64,000 nucleotides of DNA from Micromonospora haikouensis (GCF_900091595.1 NZ_FMCW01000027.1:62001-126000); one strand, 5' to 3'; shown: positions 36,984 to 45,326, counted from the stretch's first letter. Notes: a model not told the origin generated them from the sequence alone. Made by a program: numbers and translations.

Positions 36984-38219
36984 TCAGGCCGACACGACCA
37001 CCTGTGCGGGGGTCGACCGGCTGGTGGTGGTGCCGTCGCCAAGCTGCCCGGAGATGTTGTTGCCCCAGCACCACAGGCCACCGTCGGTGCGGATCGCGCA
37101 GCCGTGGTAGGTCACGGCGAAGCCGTCGGTCCAGGTGGTGGCGGTGCCGATCCGGGTCGGGGTGTTCCGGTGGGTGGTGGTGCCGTCGCCCAACTGCCCG
37201 GAGTTGTTGTTACCCCAGCACCACAGGCTGCCGTCGGTGCGGACCGCGCACGACGAGTCGACGCCGGCGTCGACCCGGGCCCACGTGGTGGCGGTGCCGA
37301 CCTGGACCGGCGTGGTCTGGAAACCGGTGCCGCCACCGAGCTGGCCGTACCCGTTCTCGCCCCAGCACCACAGGGTCCCGTCGGTGCGGACCGCGCAGGT
37401 GTGCGCGTAGCCGGTCGTCACGCCGGCCCAACTGGTCGCGGTCCCCACCTGCGTCGGCGTCGACCGGTAGCTCAGGATGCCGAGGCCGAGCTGGCCGTCC
37501 GTGCTGTCACCCCAGCACCACAGGGTCCGGTCGGTGCGGACGGCGCAGGTGTGCGCGTATCCGGTCGAGACGCTCGCCCAGGTGGTCGCCGTGCCGACCT
37601 GCAGCGGGGTGGTCGTCCAGTAGGGAGACGAACCGGTGCCCAGTTGCGTGTTGCGGTTCAGGCCCCAGCACCACAGGGTGCCGTTGGTCCGGACGCCGCA
37701 GGTGTGGTTGGCGGCGACGCTGACGCTGGCCCAGTTGGTGGCGTCACCGACCTGCACCGGGGCGGTGCGCCTCGTGGAGGTCCCGTCACCGAGCTGCCCG
37801 TTGGAGTTGCCGCCCCAGCACCACAGCGTCCCGTCCGTGCGCACCCCGCACGTGCTGCTGGTGCCGGCGTCGATGCGCGCCCAGGTGGTGGCCGCACCGG
37901 CCTGGACCGGGGTGGTGCGGTTGGTGGTGGTCCCGTCGCCGAGCTGGCCGCTGAGGTTGTCGCCCCAGCACCACAGCGTTCCGTCGGCGGGAATCGCGCA
38001 GGTGTGCGCGTTACCCGCGGCCACCCGGGCGACCGGCACGGCGGCGAGCGAGGCGTTCAGCGACCCGCGCGCGGCGGAGCCCGTGCCCGCGGTGGCCGGG
38101 CCCGCCGTGACTCCGACGGCGAGCGCCGCGATCCCGATGGCTGCCGTCGCCGCGGCGACGGCTGTTCTCGCCGCCCGCCCCCAGCGCGCCCACCGACTGC
38201 CGTCCTGATGTTCGTTCAT
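36984..38219 (-). CDS. Secreted RCC1-type seven-repeat beta-propeller protein
   Basis: A 411-residue protein. After an R/A-rich signal region (AVAAATAAIGIAALAVGVTA) come seven repeats of about 50 residues. Each has the form W-x-x-[IV]-x-x-G-x-x-x-[TS]-C-[AG]-[IV]-R-T-D-G-T-L-W-C-W-G, then GQLGDGTTTxRxTPxQVG. Seven repeats close a regulator-of-chromosome-condensation-type propeller. Two cysteines per repeat could form disulfides outside the cell. Eukaryotic RCC1 activates Ran; bacterial secreted members have no fixed role and may bind ligands or surfaces. The ATG at 38219 follows GGGGAG. The DNA repeats are recombination-prone. Confidence 0.9.
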   Translation of the reverse strand: MNEHQDGSRWARWGRAARTAVAAATAAIGIAALAVGVTAGPATAGTGSAARGSLNASLAAVPVARVAAGNAHTCAIPADGTLWCWGDNLSGQLGDGTTTNRTTPVQAGAATTWARIDAGTSSTCGVRTDGTLWCWGGNSNGQLGDGTSTRRTAPVQVGDATNWASVSVAANHTCGVRTNGTLWCWGLNRNTQLGTGSSPYWTTTPLQVGTATTWASVSTGYAHTCAVRTDRTLWCWGDSTDGQLGLGILSYRSTPTQVGTATSWAGVTTGYAHTCAVRTDGTLWCWGENGYGQLGGGTGFQTTPVQVGTATTWARVDAGVDSSCAVRTDGSLWCWGNNNSGQLGDGTTTHRNTPTRIGTATTWTDGFAVTYHGCAIRTDGGLWCWGNNISGQLGDGTTTSRSTPAQVVVSA

Positions 38220-38642
38220 GTGCTGTTCTCCCCACAAAACGTCGTTTCCTGCACGGCGGAGGCGGCGTTGCCCCGGCAGGCCGCCAGCGGCCCGCCACGT
38301 TGATAAGTTGACCTTATGCATCGACTAGCGTCAATCTATGGCGCTCCCGTGCCGCCGCTCCTGATGGCGCACACCGCTGGGGAGACACCGGGAGAGGCGC
38401 ACGACGTGCCCGCGGTGCCCGGCTCCGCTTCCGCAGGCTCCATCTCCGGTCTCACTGCCCATGCAGGACCGGATGGTCTTCGAATCGTCGACGGCATCCG
38501 TACCGCACGGAGCCGGACGCAGCCCGGACCGTCCGCTGGCGTCGAACCGATTCGGCAAGACCCTAGAAGCATCGAGTGAGATATGTCAATGCCATGTCCG
38601 GCAGGTTGCGGCCCCGACAACCCCGTACGCTCAGTCCTCCCC
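38220..38642. other. Intergenic region upstream of the RCC1 gene
   Basis: About 420 bp. On the minus strand TTGACG occurs at 38334-38329, a possible -35 for the RCC1 gene, but a good -10 is not evident. A frame at 38316-38579 stays open but has no ribosome site and an unconvincing composition. Nothing else is supported. Confidence 0.4.
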
Positions 38643-39884
38643 CTAGACGAGCGCGAACCCGTGCCCCGGCAGACACCGCGCCCGGCACCCGGTCCGGAAC
38701 ATCCGGCTGCCTTCGGGCGCGCCCAGCGGATCGGGCAGGAAACGGGCCAGGGTCAGCTCCGGCCGGTCGAGGTACCCGACGGCCAGCATCGGGCCGGCCA
38801 GAAACAGCTCCCCGACCTCCCCCGCCGGCACGGGCCCGAAGCCGGCGTCGAGAACGTGCCACCGGTGCTGCGGCAACGGCGTCAGCACCTCGCCCCCCGG
38901 CACCACCGCCGCCATCATCGAGGTCTCGGCGAAGCCGAACAGTTCCATCTCGTCGGCCCGGCCGGCGTTCCGGTCGATCCGCATCGACCACCGTGCCGGC
39001 CCCGCCGTCTCGTCGTCCCGGGCACCCGCGCCCGGCGCGTGCGCCGCCGGCAGGAGCAGTTCCGCGCCGGTGAGCAGCGCGCGCGTCGCCGCCACCACAC
39101 CCACCAGCGGGCCCGCCGACGCCGGCACGCTCACCCGGTCCCCGTGGCCCGACGGCGGCAGACCACAGTCGCCGGCCAGCCAGCTCAGCTGCGAACCACG
39201 CCACACCACACCCACCGCGCCGTCGGCCAGCGGCACCACCAGGGACGGCCCGGGCTCGTCCCCCGCCGGCACGGCCAGCGACTCCTCGGTGCGGCCGTTG
39301 GCCTGCCAGAACGCCCCGGTCACGCTCCGCCAGCGCTGCCGGACCACCGGCCACCCGCCGGGCGTCGCCGCCCCCGCCGGGGTCAGCACCAGCTCCGGCT
39401 GCGCCTCCCGCACCGCCGCGTCCGGGCGACTGCCGACACACAGGACACAACTGGCTCCGGTGGCCAGCACCGCGAGGGCCGCCGCGACCAGGTCCTCGGC
39501 GCGTTCGCCGACGACGGCGACCCGCCGGCCGGGGCCCGCCCCGACCGCGACCAGCCGGTCGGCGACGTCGTCGATCGACTCCCACAGTCGTCGGTAGGAC
39601 AGCCGCAGGTCGCCGACGCACAGCGCCGGCGCGTCGGGCTGCTCCCCCGCGGCCTTGCGGAGCAGACCGACGAGGCTGATGTCGGTCGCGAGGGAGCGGG
39701 TCGGGTCGTTGGCCCGCGCCACGCCGGTCAGCTCCGCCACCTGTCGGCCACAGGCCTGGATGGTGCCGGCGAACGGCATGGCCCGCCACCCCGCGGGCGG
39801 CCGTCGACCGATGGGCCAGACCGCGAAATCCCGGGCCTGGCTGACCACCAGTTGAAAGTAGCGGGACTCCCTCCACCCAGACAT
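38643..39884 (-). CDS. MbtH-like domain fused to a truncated, probably inactive adenylation domain
   Basis: A 413-residue fusion. Residues 5-60 read like MbtH: YFQLVVSQARDFAVWPIGRR, then PAGWRAMPFAG, keeping the WP and PxGW landmarks. Residues 65-413 resemble an NRPS/acyl-CoA adenylation N-domain: LSYRRLWESIDDVADRLVA, FGFAETSMM in place of the A5 box, and GELFLAGPMLAVGYLDRPEL (A7). The A3 P-loop is replaced by LVVPLADGAVGVVWRG, RTGD by RTGC (397-400), and the C-terminal subdomain with the catalytic lysine is absent. I read it as a non-catalytic protein, not a broken gene. GGGAG precedes the ATG. It lies downstream of a two-component system. Confidence 0.75.
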   Translation of the reverse strand: MSGWRESRYFQLVVSQARDFAVWPIGRRPPAGWRAMPFAGTIQACGRQVAELTGVARANDPTRSLATDISLVGLLRKAAGEQPDAPALCVGDLRLSYRRLWESIDDVADRLVAVGAGPGRRVAVVGERAEDLVAAALAVLATGASCVLCVGSRPDAAVREAQPELVLTPAGAATPGGWPVVRQRWRSVTGAFWQANGRTEESLAVPAGDEPGPSLVVPLADGAVGVVWRGSQLSWLAGDCGLPPSGHGDRVSVPASAGPLVGVVAATRALLTGAELLLPAAHAPGAGARDDETAGPARWSMRIDRNAGRADEMELFGFAETSMMAAVVPGGEVLTPLPQHRWHVLDAGFGPVPAGEVGELFLAGPMLAVGYLDRPELTLARFLPDPLGAPEGSRMFRTGCRARCLPGHGFALV

Positions 39885-40040
39885 GCGGCGCTCCCAGTTC
39901 CGGAGACTGGCCCGGCATACATCCCGCCGGCGCGAGGCCGGGAGAACACCGGGCGAAACCTCGACGACATCCGACCGAACCAACCTAGGCGACGCCGGTC
40001 ACGGCCCGGTCATGCCTCACGGTGCGCGCCGCGTGGGTCG

Positions 40041-40724
40041 TCAGCGGGCGCTGGGCCGGTCGTCCATCGGCTTGATCAGCCGGGCGGCGGTCGCCTTGCG
40101 GATCGCGTCCACCCGGGACACCGCCTGCAGCTTGGCGTAGATGTTGGTGAGGTGCCGCTTGACCGTGGCCTCGGTGATGAAGAGCCGGCTGGCGATCTGC
40201 GCGTTGCTCATCGCCTCCGCGGTGAGCCGGAGGACCTCCAGCTCCCGCGAGGTCAACGGCGTGCCGTTCGTCCGCGGCTTCTGCCGGTCCAGCCGCTCCA
40301 CCGTCTCGCGGGAGACCGCCAGCAGGACGCTCTGCGTGGGCCGGCGGACCACCGAGCGCACCGCGGCGACCAGGTCGTCCCGCAGGATCGTCTTGAGCAG
40401 GTATGCCACGGCGCCGGCCTCCAGCAGATCGTGCACCATGTCCGGGTCGTCGTGCATGGTCAACACGATCACCCGGGTCTCCGGTGCCGCCCGTCGGGCC
40501 TGTCGGATCACCGCCGCCGCGCCCGGTCCCGGCATCTCCACGTCGAGCAGCAGCACGTCCGGGCGCAGGCGCATCACGAGGGCCAGCGCCTCCGGGCCGG
40601 AGGACGCCTCACCGACCACCGCGAACTCCGGCTCGGTGGAGAGCATCTCCTTGATGCCGTCGCGCAGCAGGGTGTGGTCGTCGGCCAGGCACACCCTGAT
40701 CTGGGACCGGTCCGTGTCGGTCAC
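40041..40724 (-). CDS. NarL/LuxR-type response regulator
   Basis: A 227-residue regulator. The receiver domain has phospho-acceptor D61 in LLLDVEMPGPG, DD at 15-16, and the T and K switch residues in VIVLTMHDD and AYLLKTI. The LuxR HTH is LTSRELEVLRLTAEAMSNAQ continuing IASRLFITEATVKRHLTNIY. The GTG at 40724 shares GTGA with the kinase stop. It sits with its kinase beside the biosynthetic cluster and likely regulates part of it. Confidence 0.92.
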   Translation of the reverse strand: MTDTDRSQIRVCLADDHTLLRDGIKEMLSTEPEFAVVGEASSGPEALALVMRLRPDVLLLDVEMPGPGAAAVIRQARRAAPETRVIVLTMHDDPDMVHDLLEAGAVAYLLKTILRDDLVAAVRSVVRRPTQSVLLAVSRETVERLDRQKPRTNGTPLTSRELEVLRLTAEAMSNAQIASRLFITEATVKRHLTNIYAKLQAVSRVDAIRKATAARLIKPMDDRPSAR

Positions 40725-41803
40725 AGGCCCGCCTCGGCGAACGGGATCCGCACCTCGACCCGGGTGCCCTGACCCGGCGCGCTGATCAGCTCGACCTGCC
40801 CGTGCAGCAACTGGGCCCGCTCGAACATCGACGGCAGGCCGCCCCGGGCACGGTCCGGATCTGTCGTGTCGAAGCCGCACCCGTCATCGACGACCGTGGC
40901 GGCCACCGCGTTGTCTCCCACGTCCACCGCGATGTCCACCCGGCTCGGTGCGGCGTGCCGCAACGCGTTGCGGGCGGCCTCCCGCAGGATCAGGTAGAGC
41001 TCCTCCAGCACGTCCGGCGGGAGCACCTTGAGATCGCCGTTGGTCACCAGCGAGAACTGCATCGGAGGCGGCACGTTGGCCTCCAGATAGCCGCGCAGGG
41101 TGCGTTCCAGGCCGTATTCGCCCACCGAGCGGCGGAGCTCGGCGGAGAGGCCGCGCACCGTGCGGACCGCCTCGTCGAGCGACTCGATGGCCGAGTCGAT
41201 CTTCGCGCGGGCCTGTTCCGGGTCACGGTCGGCGTAGTGCCGGTGCAGGTCGAGCCGGTGCAGGGTGAGCCCCATCTCGTGCAGGACCCGGTCGTGCAGC
41301 TCGCGGGCGATCCGGGTGCGCTCCTCCTGCCGGGACGCCTGCAGCTTCTCCATGAGGAAGCCCACGTACGACAGCGAGGCCAGTGCGACCCGGGCCATGA
41401 TCGCCTCGTGCAGCGCGCGGCTGAGTCGCAGCGCCCCGGCGCTGTCCGTGGCCGGCAGACCACGCGTGATGATCGGCAGCATCACCTCGAAGAGGGTGGT
41501 CGCGGCGCGGAGCGACTGGACCGGGTGGATCCCGCGCCGGGCCCGGTCGGCTCCGATGTCGACGGCGAACAACCGAGCCTCGCCGACCAGGTCCATCGGT
41601 GGCGCGTCCGTCATGGACACCCGGGCCGCGACATCACTGAGCACCGCCTGCACCTGGGCCGCGAGCTGCGCCAGGACGTCGGGACCATTGGCCAGGTCAC
41701 TCTCCTGCTGACGCAGTGAGTGTTGAAACGCTTCGACAATCTCGCGCGCCATCGAGGACAGTTCGGCCTCGGCCACGGGCTGCATCGCGTACGGATTCGC
41801 CAC
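40721..41803 (-). CDS. NarL-family sensor histidine kinase (HisKA_3), cytoplasmic
   Basis: A 360-residue kinase without transmembrane segments. An all-helical input region (1-155) precedes the HisKA_3 motif RTRIARELHDRVLHEMG with H170. The HATPase domain has LREAARNALRHAAPSRVDIA, VVDDGCGFDTTD and GGLPSMFERAQLLHGQVEL. The GTG at 41803 follows a GGGGGGG run; an ATG six codons downstream is an alternative. It overlaps its regulator by four bases. The input signal is probably intracellular; its identity is unknown. Confidence 0.9.
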   Translation of the reverse strand: MANPYAMQPVAEAELSSMAREIVEAFQHSLRQQESDLANGPDVLAQLAAQVQAVLSDVAARVSMTDAPPMDLVGEARLFAVDIGADRARRGIHPVQSLRAATTLFEVMLPIITRGLPATDSAGALRLSRALHEAIMARVALASLSYVGFLMEKLQASRQEERTRIARELHDRVLHEMGLTLHRLDLHRHYADRDPEQARAKIDSAIESLDEAVRTVRGLSAELRRSVGEYGLERTLRGYLEANVPPPMQFSLVTNGDLKVLPPDVLEELYLILREAARNALRHAAPSRVDIAVDVGDNAVAATVVDDGCGFDTTDPDRARGGLPSMFERAQLLHGQVELISAPGQGTRVEVRIPFAEAGL

Positions 41804-41931
41804 GGACCCCCCCGCTGTCTCGCCAGAGGCTACCACGGTAGCGCGCCTGTCGCGGAGCGTAGACCCTCGGCTGACAGTGACGAAGATAACCGTCCACTGG
41901 CGACACTGGCGGCCCGTCGCCCGGCCCGTCG

Positions 41932-42882
41932 TCAGCCGGGGAACAGCCCCAGCACGCTCAGGTGCACGGCGTACTGGCTGACCATGAAGAGCCGGTACGG
42001 GCGGCGCTGGAGCCACCGTCCGGTGGCGCCGGCCCCGGTGAGCAGGCAACCGACCACCCCCGTCGCGCCGATGGCCAGCACCACCGCCGGCAGGAGCAGC
42101 ACCGGAGTCAGCACCAGGGCACCCGTCAGCAGCACGCCGCCGGCCACCACCACCAGGACGGCCATCAACCGGCGGGCGGGCCGGTCGCCCAGCAGCACCG
42201 GCAGGGTGCGCCGGCCGGCCGCCCGGTCACCGGCCACATCGGAGAGGTCCTTGGTGGTGCCGCCCAGCGCCATCCACAGCGACATCGCCACCGACAGCAC
42301 CACCAGCTCGGGACCCACCGGGCCGCCAGACGCGGCGGCCCCGGCCAGGTAGGTGACGATCCCACCGGAGGCGACCACCAGCACGAAGCCGAACATGTTG
42401 CCCTTCTGCGGCCGGGGACCGGCCGAGTAGAGCCAGCCGAGGACCAGCATCAGCGCCACCAGCCCGGCCAGGCGCGCCGAGACCGCCGCCGCCGAGACCA
42501 GGGCGAGCCCGGCCAGGGCCACCACGATCCGCCGGGCGACGCCGACGGGGAGCGCGCCGGTGGCGAGCGGACGCGGCGAGCCGTTGCGCCGGTCCTCGAC
42601 CTGGTCGGAGAGCCCGTTCAGCAGGTAGACGAACCAGGTCGCGCAGAGCCAGGCGAACGCGCCGACCAGCAGCGACCCGGGCCGGGTCAGCACCGCCTGC
42701 GGGGCGGCCACGGCCGCGCCCGCGAGGAAGCGCAACTGGAAGACGACCTGAACGACGGGGCGGGCCTCCCGCCAGCTCGCCGCCACGTGCCGGCAGCCTT
42801 CCGCGACCGCCACCGACGACGGCCGTACGACACCGACGGACCGGGAGTACCGGTCGAACCGAATAACCGAGTGGTAGGTCAT
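41932..42882 (-). CDS. UbiA-family prenyltransferase
   Basis: A 316-residue membrane prenyltransferase. The first Asp-rich motif and the following loop read NGLSDQVEDRRNGSPRPLAT; the second is GGTTKDLSDVAGDRAAGRRT. Around eight TM helices are visible (for example LVALMLVLGWLYS and LLLPAVVLAIGATGVVGCLL). UbiA enzymes attach prenyl groups to aromatics or polyprenyl-P acceptors; this one resembles the chlorophyll-synthase/aromatic-type branch more than the copy at 48906. The start is uncertain: ATG 42882 or GTG 42933, neither with a clear ribosome site. It diverges from the SARP gene. Confidence 0.87.
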   Translation of the reverse strand: MTYHSVIRFDRYSRSVGVVRPSSVAVAEGCRHVAASWREARPVVQVVFQLRFLAGAAVAAPQAVLTRPGSLLVGAFAWLCATWFVYLLNGLSDQVEDRRNGSPRPLATGALPVGVARRIVVALAGLALVSAAAVSARLAGLVALMLVLGWLYSAGPRPQKGNMFGFVLVVASGGIVTYLAGAAASGGPVGPELVVLSVAMSLWMALGGTTKDLSDVAGDRAAGRRTLPVLLGDRPARRLMAVLVVVAGGVLLTGALVLTPVLLLPAVVLAIGATGVVGCLLTGAGATGRWLQRRPYRLFMVSQYAVHLSVLGLFPG

Positions 42883-42938
42883 GTGAATATGGTGGGCGGG
42901 AAACGCGTTACCCGGTTCACCCGAGTCACTCACTTACG

Positions 42939-42966
42939 CCTACGACGTAGGTAGCAGGGCACCTAC
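42939..42966. promoter_or_regulatory. Cluster of CCTAC/GTAGG half-sites between ubiA and the SARP gene
   Basis: CCTACG-A-CGTAGG (42939-42951) is a palindrome. GTAGGT (42947-42952) and ACCTAC (42961-42966) form a second inverted pair with an 8-base spacer, and a further ACCTAA follows at about 42968. It lies in the divergent spacer, near the alternative GTG start of ubiA. A likely operator for an unknown dimeric regulator. Confidence 0.45.
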
Positions 42967-42985
42967 CACCTAACGCTACTTCCGT

Positions 42986-43036
42986 CGCCACATTGATTAC
43001 GCCACCTTGGCCACCACCGCGCAGGCAATTTACGGT
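42986..43036 (+). promoter_or_regulatory. Candidate SARP-gene promoter with CGCCACMTTG direct repeat
   Basis: CGCCACATTG (42986-42995) and CGCCACCTTG (43000-43009) are direct repeats 14 bp apart. TTGGCC (43007-43012) as -35 and TACGGT (43031-43036) as -10 are separated by 18 bp. The distance from the second repeat start to the -10 is 31 bp, as at the promoters at 44223 and 53395. Confidence 0.5.
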
Positions 43037-43083
43037 CGGCAGGGCACCCACAGCCCGTGAACGACAGAGCGTGGTGGAACACT

Positions 43084-43794
43084 ATGTCAGACATCGCAGT
43101 CACGTCGAGCGCCGAACTGCTCGGCGGATTCCGGATCACCATCGACGGTCACACCGTCACCAACTGGCGGGCCGGCAAGTCCCAGGCGCTCGTGCAATAC
43201 CTGCTGCTGCACCGGGGCCGACCGGTCAGCCGGGACACCCTCCGCTCGACGCTGTGGCCGCACCTGCCCCCGTCGGCCGGCGCCACCTCGGTGAAGGCCG
43301 CGGTGCACGGCGCCCGGCGCGCCCTCTGCGCGACGGGCGAGCGGCACGCCGCGGTGCGGATCGCCTCGGTGGACGGCGGCTACCTGCTCGAGGCCGACCA
43401 GCTCCGGATCGACGTGGCCACCTTCGAACGCCGGATCGCCGCCGCCACCGCCGCGGTCGCCGCCGGCGACCGGGTGCTGGCCGCCGGGCACCTGCGGCGC
43501 GCGGTGGAGGTCTACCGGGGCGACCTGCTGCCCGCGCAGGACGCGGAGTGGGCGGTGGCCGAGCGGGAGTGGTGCCGCGTCCGCGCCCTGCACGCCCTGC
43601 GGCTCCTCAGCGACCTGGCCCTGGAGTCCGGGGACTGGTGGGCCGCGATCCGCTGGAACCGCCGGGCGTTGGAGGTGGACCCGTACGACCCGGCGGCCTT
43701 CACCGTCCTGGCCGACTGCCACCGCCAGCTCGGCATCACGGCGGCGGCGCTGCGCTGGGACGAGCTCGCCCAGAGCCGGCTGGCGCAGGTGTGA
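43084..43794 (+). CDS. SARP/AfsR-type transcriptional activator
   Basis: A 236-residue regulator. An OmpR-like winged HTH (about 8-95: SAELLGGFRITIDGHTVTNW, RGRPVSRDTLRSTLWP, SVKAAVHGARRAL) is followed by a bacterial transcriptional activation domain (about 100-235: IDVATFERRI, LRRAVEVYRGDLLP, WNRRALEVDPYDPAAFTVLA). This is the layout of small SARPs that switch on antibiotic clusters. No NB-ARC or TPR part is attached. ATG 43084 was chosen; an in-frame GTG at 43057 would add nine residues. It is co-directional with the 75-residue peptide gene and likely activates the operon at 44319. Confidence 0.88.
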   Translation: MSDIAVTSSAELLGGFRITIDGHTVTNWRAGKSQALVQYLLLHRGRPVSRDTLRSTLWPHLPPSAGATSVKAAVHGARRALCATGERHAAVRIASVDGGYLLEADQLRIDVATFERRIAAATAAVAAGDRVLAAGHLRRAVEVYRGDLLPAQDAEWAVAEREWCRVRALHALRLLSDLALESGDWWAAIRWNRRALEVDPYDPAAFTVLADCHRQLGITAAALRWDELAQSRLAQV

Positions 43795-43834
43795 CCCCTG
43801 CAAGGACCGACCGCACACCCATGGAGGGAGCAGC

Positions 43835-44062
43835 ATGACCATCACGATCCCGCTGGAGCACCCGGCCCCGATCCCGTCCGCACCGCCCCGGGCCGCCGGT
43901 GACCGGCTCTCGGCCGGCCCGCCGGTGACGGACCCGGCGCCGCCCGCCCGCAGCTCGCTGGGCAGCCGGTTCCGGCAGGCCCTGCACCGCGTCCGGCGAA
44001 ACCTGCTGGCGGTGGCCGACGACTGCCCCCCGATCCTGCTGTACACCGCGCACCGCAACTGA
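43835..44062 (+). CDS. 75-residue peptide between SARP gene and terminator, unknown function
   Basis: A short but convincing gene: GGAGGG precedes the ATG at the right distance, it lies 40 bp after the SARP gene, and a strong intrinsic terminator follows 25 bp after its stop. The N-terminal 42 residues are P/A-rich and probably disordered. A basic amphipathic helix follows (SSLGSRFRQALHRVRRNLLA), and the protein ends VADDCPPILLYTAHRN. The segmented form (leader-like N-terminus, distinct C-terminus with one Cys) could suit a processed peptide, but no maturation enzyme is nearby. I do not recognise a family. Confidence 0.65.
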   Translation: MTITIPLEHPAPIPSAPPRAAGDRLSAGPPVTDPAPPARSSLGSRFRQALHRVRRNLLAVADDCPPILLYTAHRN

Positions 44063-44087
44063 GACCAGCCACACCGTCCCTGTCCGA

Positions 44088-44130
44088 GGGCGCTCCGCAC
44101 GTCGTGCCAGACGTGCGGGGCGCCCTTTTT
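44088..44130 (+). terminator. Strong intrinsic terminator with T-tract
   Basis: GGGCGCTCCGCACGTC (44088-44103) pairs with GACGTGCGGGGCGCCC (44110-44125), one G-U pair, 6-base loop, then TTTTT (44126-44130). It is the only hairpin in the window with a proper T-tract and separates the SARP-peptide transcript from the GT operon. Confidence 0.88.
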
Positions 44131-44222
44131 CTCTGCCGATTTCCCACTGCCGAGAAAGCCCATGCGCTGATGGTCGTAGATACACCTTCCACCTTCGAGG
44201 AAATCCCGCCCGAATGAGGATG

Positions 44223-44258
44223 CGCCACCTTGGCCGGAGGAATCGACGTCCCTAACGT
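44223..44258 (+). promoter_or_regulatory. Candidate promoter of the GT operon with CGCCACCTTG box
   Basis: CGCCACCTTG (44223-44232) overlaps -35 TTGGCC (44230-44235). A 17-bp spacer leads to -10 TAACGT (44253-44258). Two further ACCTT copies lie upstream as adjacent 7-mers (44182-44188 and 44189-44195). The likely start site is about 55 bases before the ATG at 44319. Confidence 0.5.
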
Positions 44259-44318
44259 CGTTGGCACCGGTATTCATCGACGTCGACCACGGCGTCGGGA
44301 GTGAGGGGGAGAGGCCGA

Positions 44319-45326
44319 ATGGCCGCTGATGGGCAGAGAGTTTCGGTCGTCATACCGAACTACAACTACGAGAAGACGCTCGGTGCGTGCCTGGACGCCG
44401 TGTTCGCGCAGACCCACCGGCCGTACGAGGTCATCGTCGTCGACGACGGTTCCACCGACCGGTCCCGCGACATCGCGGCCCGGTACCCGTGCCGGGTGGT
44501 CGACGGCGGAGGCAACCGGGGCGTGTCGGCGGCCCGCAACATCGGCGCACGGGCGGCCACCGGCGACATCCTCTTCTTCGTCGACTCCGACGTGGCGCTG
44601 CGCGCCGACGCGATCGCCAACGCCCTGGCGGTGCTCGCCGCCGACCCCACCTGCGGCTGCGTGCACGGCACCTACGACACCCAGCCGCTCTACGACGACG
44701 GGCCGATCGAGCACTACAAGGTGCTGCACGCGCACTGGTGGCGGCGGCGCAGCGTGGGCCGGGTCAACACGGCGATCTTCGCGCTGGCCGCGGTGCGGCG
44801 GTCCGCGTTCCTCGCCGCCGGCCCGTTCCACGAGGAGTTGCGCGACGCCGAGGACGTCGAGTACAGCGAACGGCTCGCCCGGGTCACCGGCATCAGGCTC
44901 ACCGACACGGTGGTCGGCCGGCACGACGACTGCGCCCGGTTCGGGGACATGCTGCGCGAGCAGTACCGCCGGTCGCTGCCGCTGGCGGCGTTCGCCGGGG
45001 CGCACCGCATGCGCGCCGGCAGCGTCGCGGTCAATCCCGCCCTCGGCGTGCTGGCCGCCCCGCTGGTGCTGGCCACCCTGCCGCTGGGGTTGCTGCACCC
45101 GGCGCTGCTCGCCGCGCCGCTGGCCTGCTTCGGGCTCTTCCTGCTCGCCGACCCGGGGCTGCTGCCGTTCGTCCGGCGCGAGCGCGGCACGGCCTTCCTG
45201 GCCTGGTTCGTCGGCGTACACCTGGTGGCCCAGCTCGCCATCGTGGTCGGCGCGGCGGCCGGCCTGGTCGCCCGGCTGCGCGGCACCGGCAGCCCTCGCC
45301 CCCTGCCCCTCGCGGCGGGTCGGTGA
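44319..45326 (+). CDS. Family 2 glycosyltransferase with C-terminal membrane segments
   Basis: A 335-residue GT2. The GT-A fold starts VSVVIPNYNYEKTLGACLDA and has VIVVDDGSTDRS. The DxD metal site is in ILFFVDSDVALR, and the acceptor-side ED motif is DAEDVEYSERLARVTG. The C-terminal 90 residues contain two or three hydrophobic helices (LVLATLPLGLLHPALLAAPL, LAWFVGVHLVAQLAIVVGAA), typical of enzymes using lipid-linked acceptors. GGGGGAGAGG precedes the ATG at 44319. It is paralogous to the GT at 49938. First gene of the operon, overlapping the next one. Confidence 0.9.
   Translation: MAADGQRVSVVIPNYNYEKTLGACLDAVFAQTHRPYEVIVVDDGSTDRSRDIAARYPCRVVDGGGNRGVSAARNIGARAATGDILFFVDSDVALRADAIANALAVLAADPTCGCVHGTYDTQPLYDDGPIEHYKVLHAHWWRRRSVGRVNTAIFALAAVRRSAFLAAGPFHEELRDAEDVEYSERLARVTGIRLTDTVVGRHDDCARFGDMLREQYRRSLPLAAFAGAHRMRAGSVAVNPALGVLAAPLVLATLPLGLLHPALLAAPLACFGLFLLADPGLLPFVRRERGTAFLAWFVGVHLVAQLAIVVGAAAGLVARLRGTGSPRPLPLAAGR

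Noticed and set aside
38316-38579. Possible 87-residue plus-strand gene
   Set aside because: No ribosome site, no terminator, unconvincing composition, and overlaps the likely RCC1 promoter region.
38643-39884. Sequencing error or pseudogene of a full NRPS adenylation domain
   Set aside because: The downstream bases hold no continuation in any frame that I can see, and several core motifs are changed within the intact part, so simple truncation by frameshift is unlikely.
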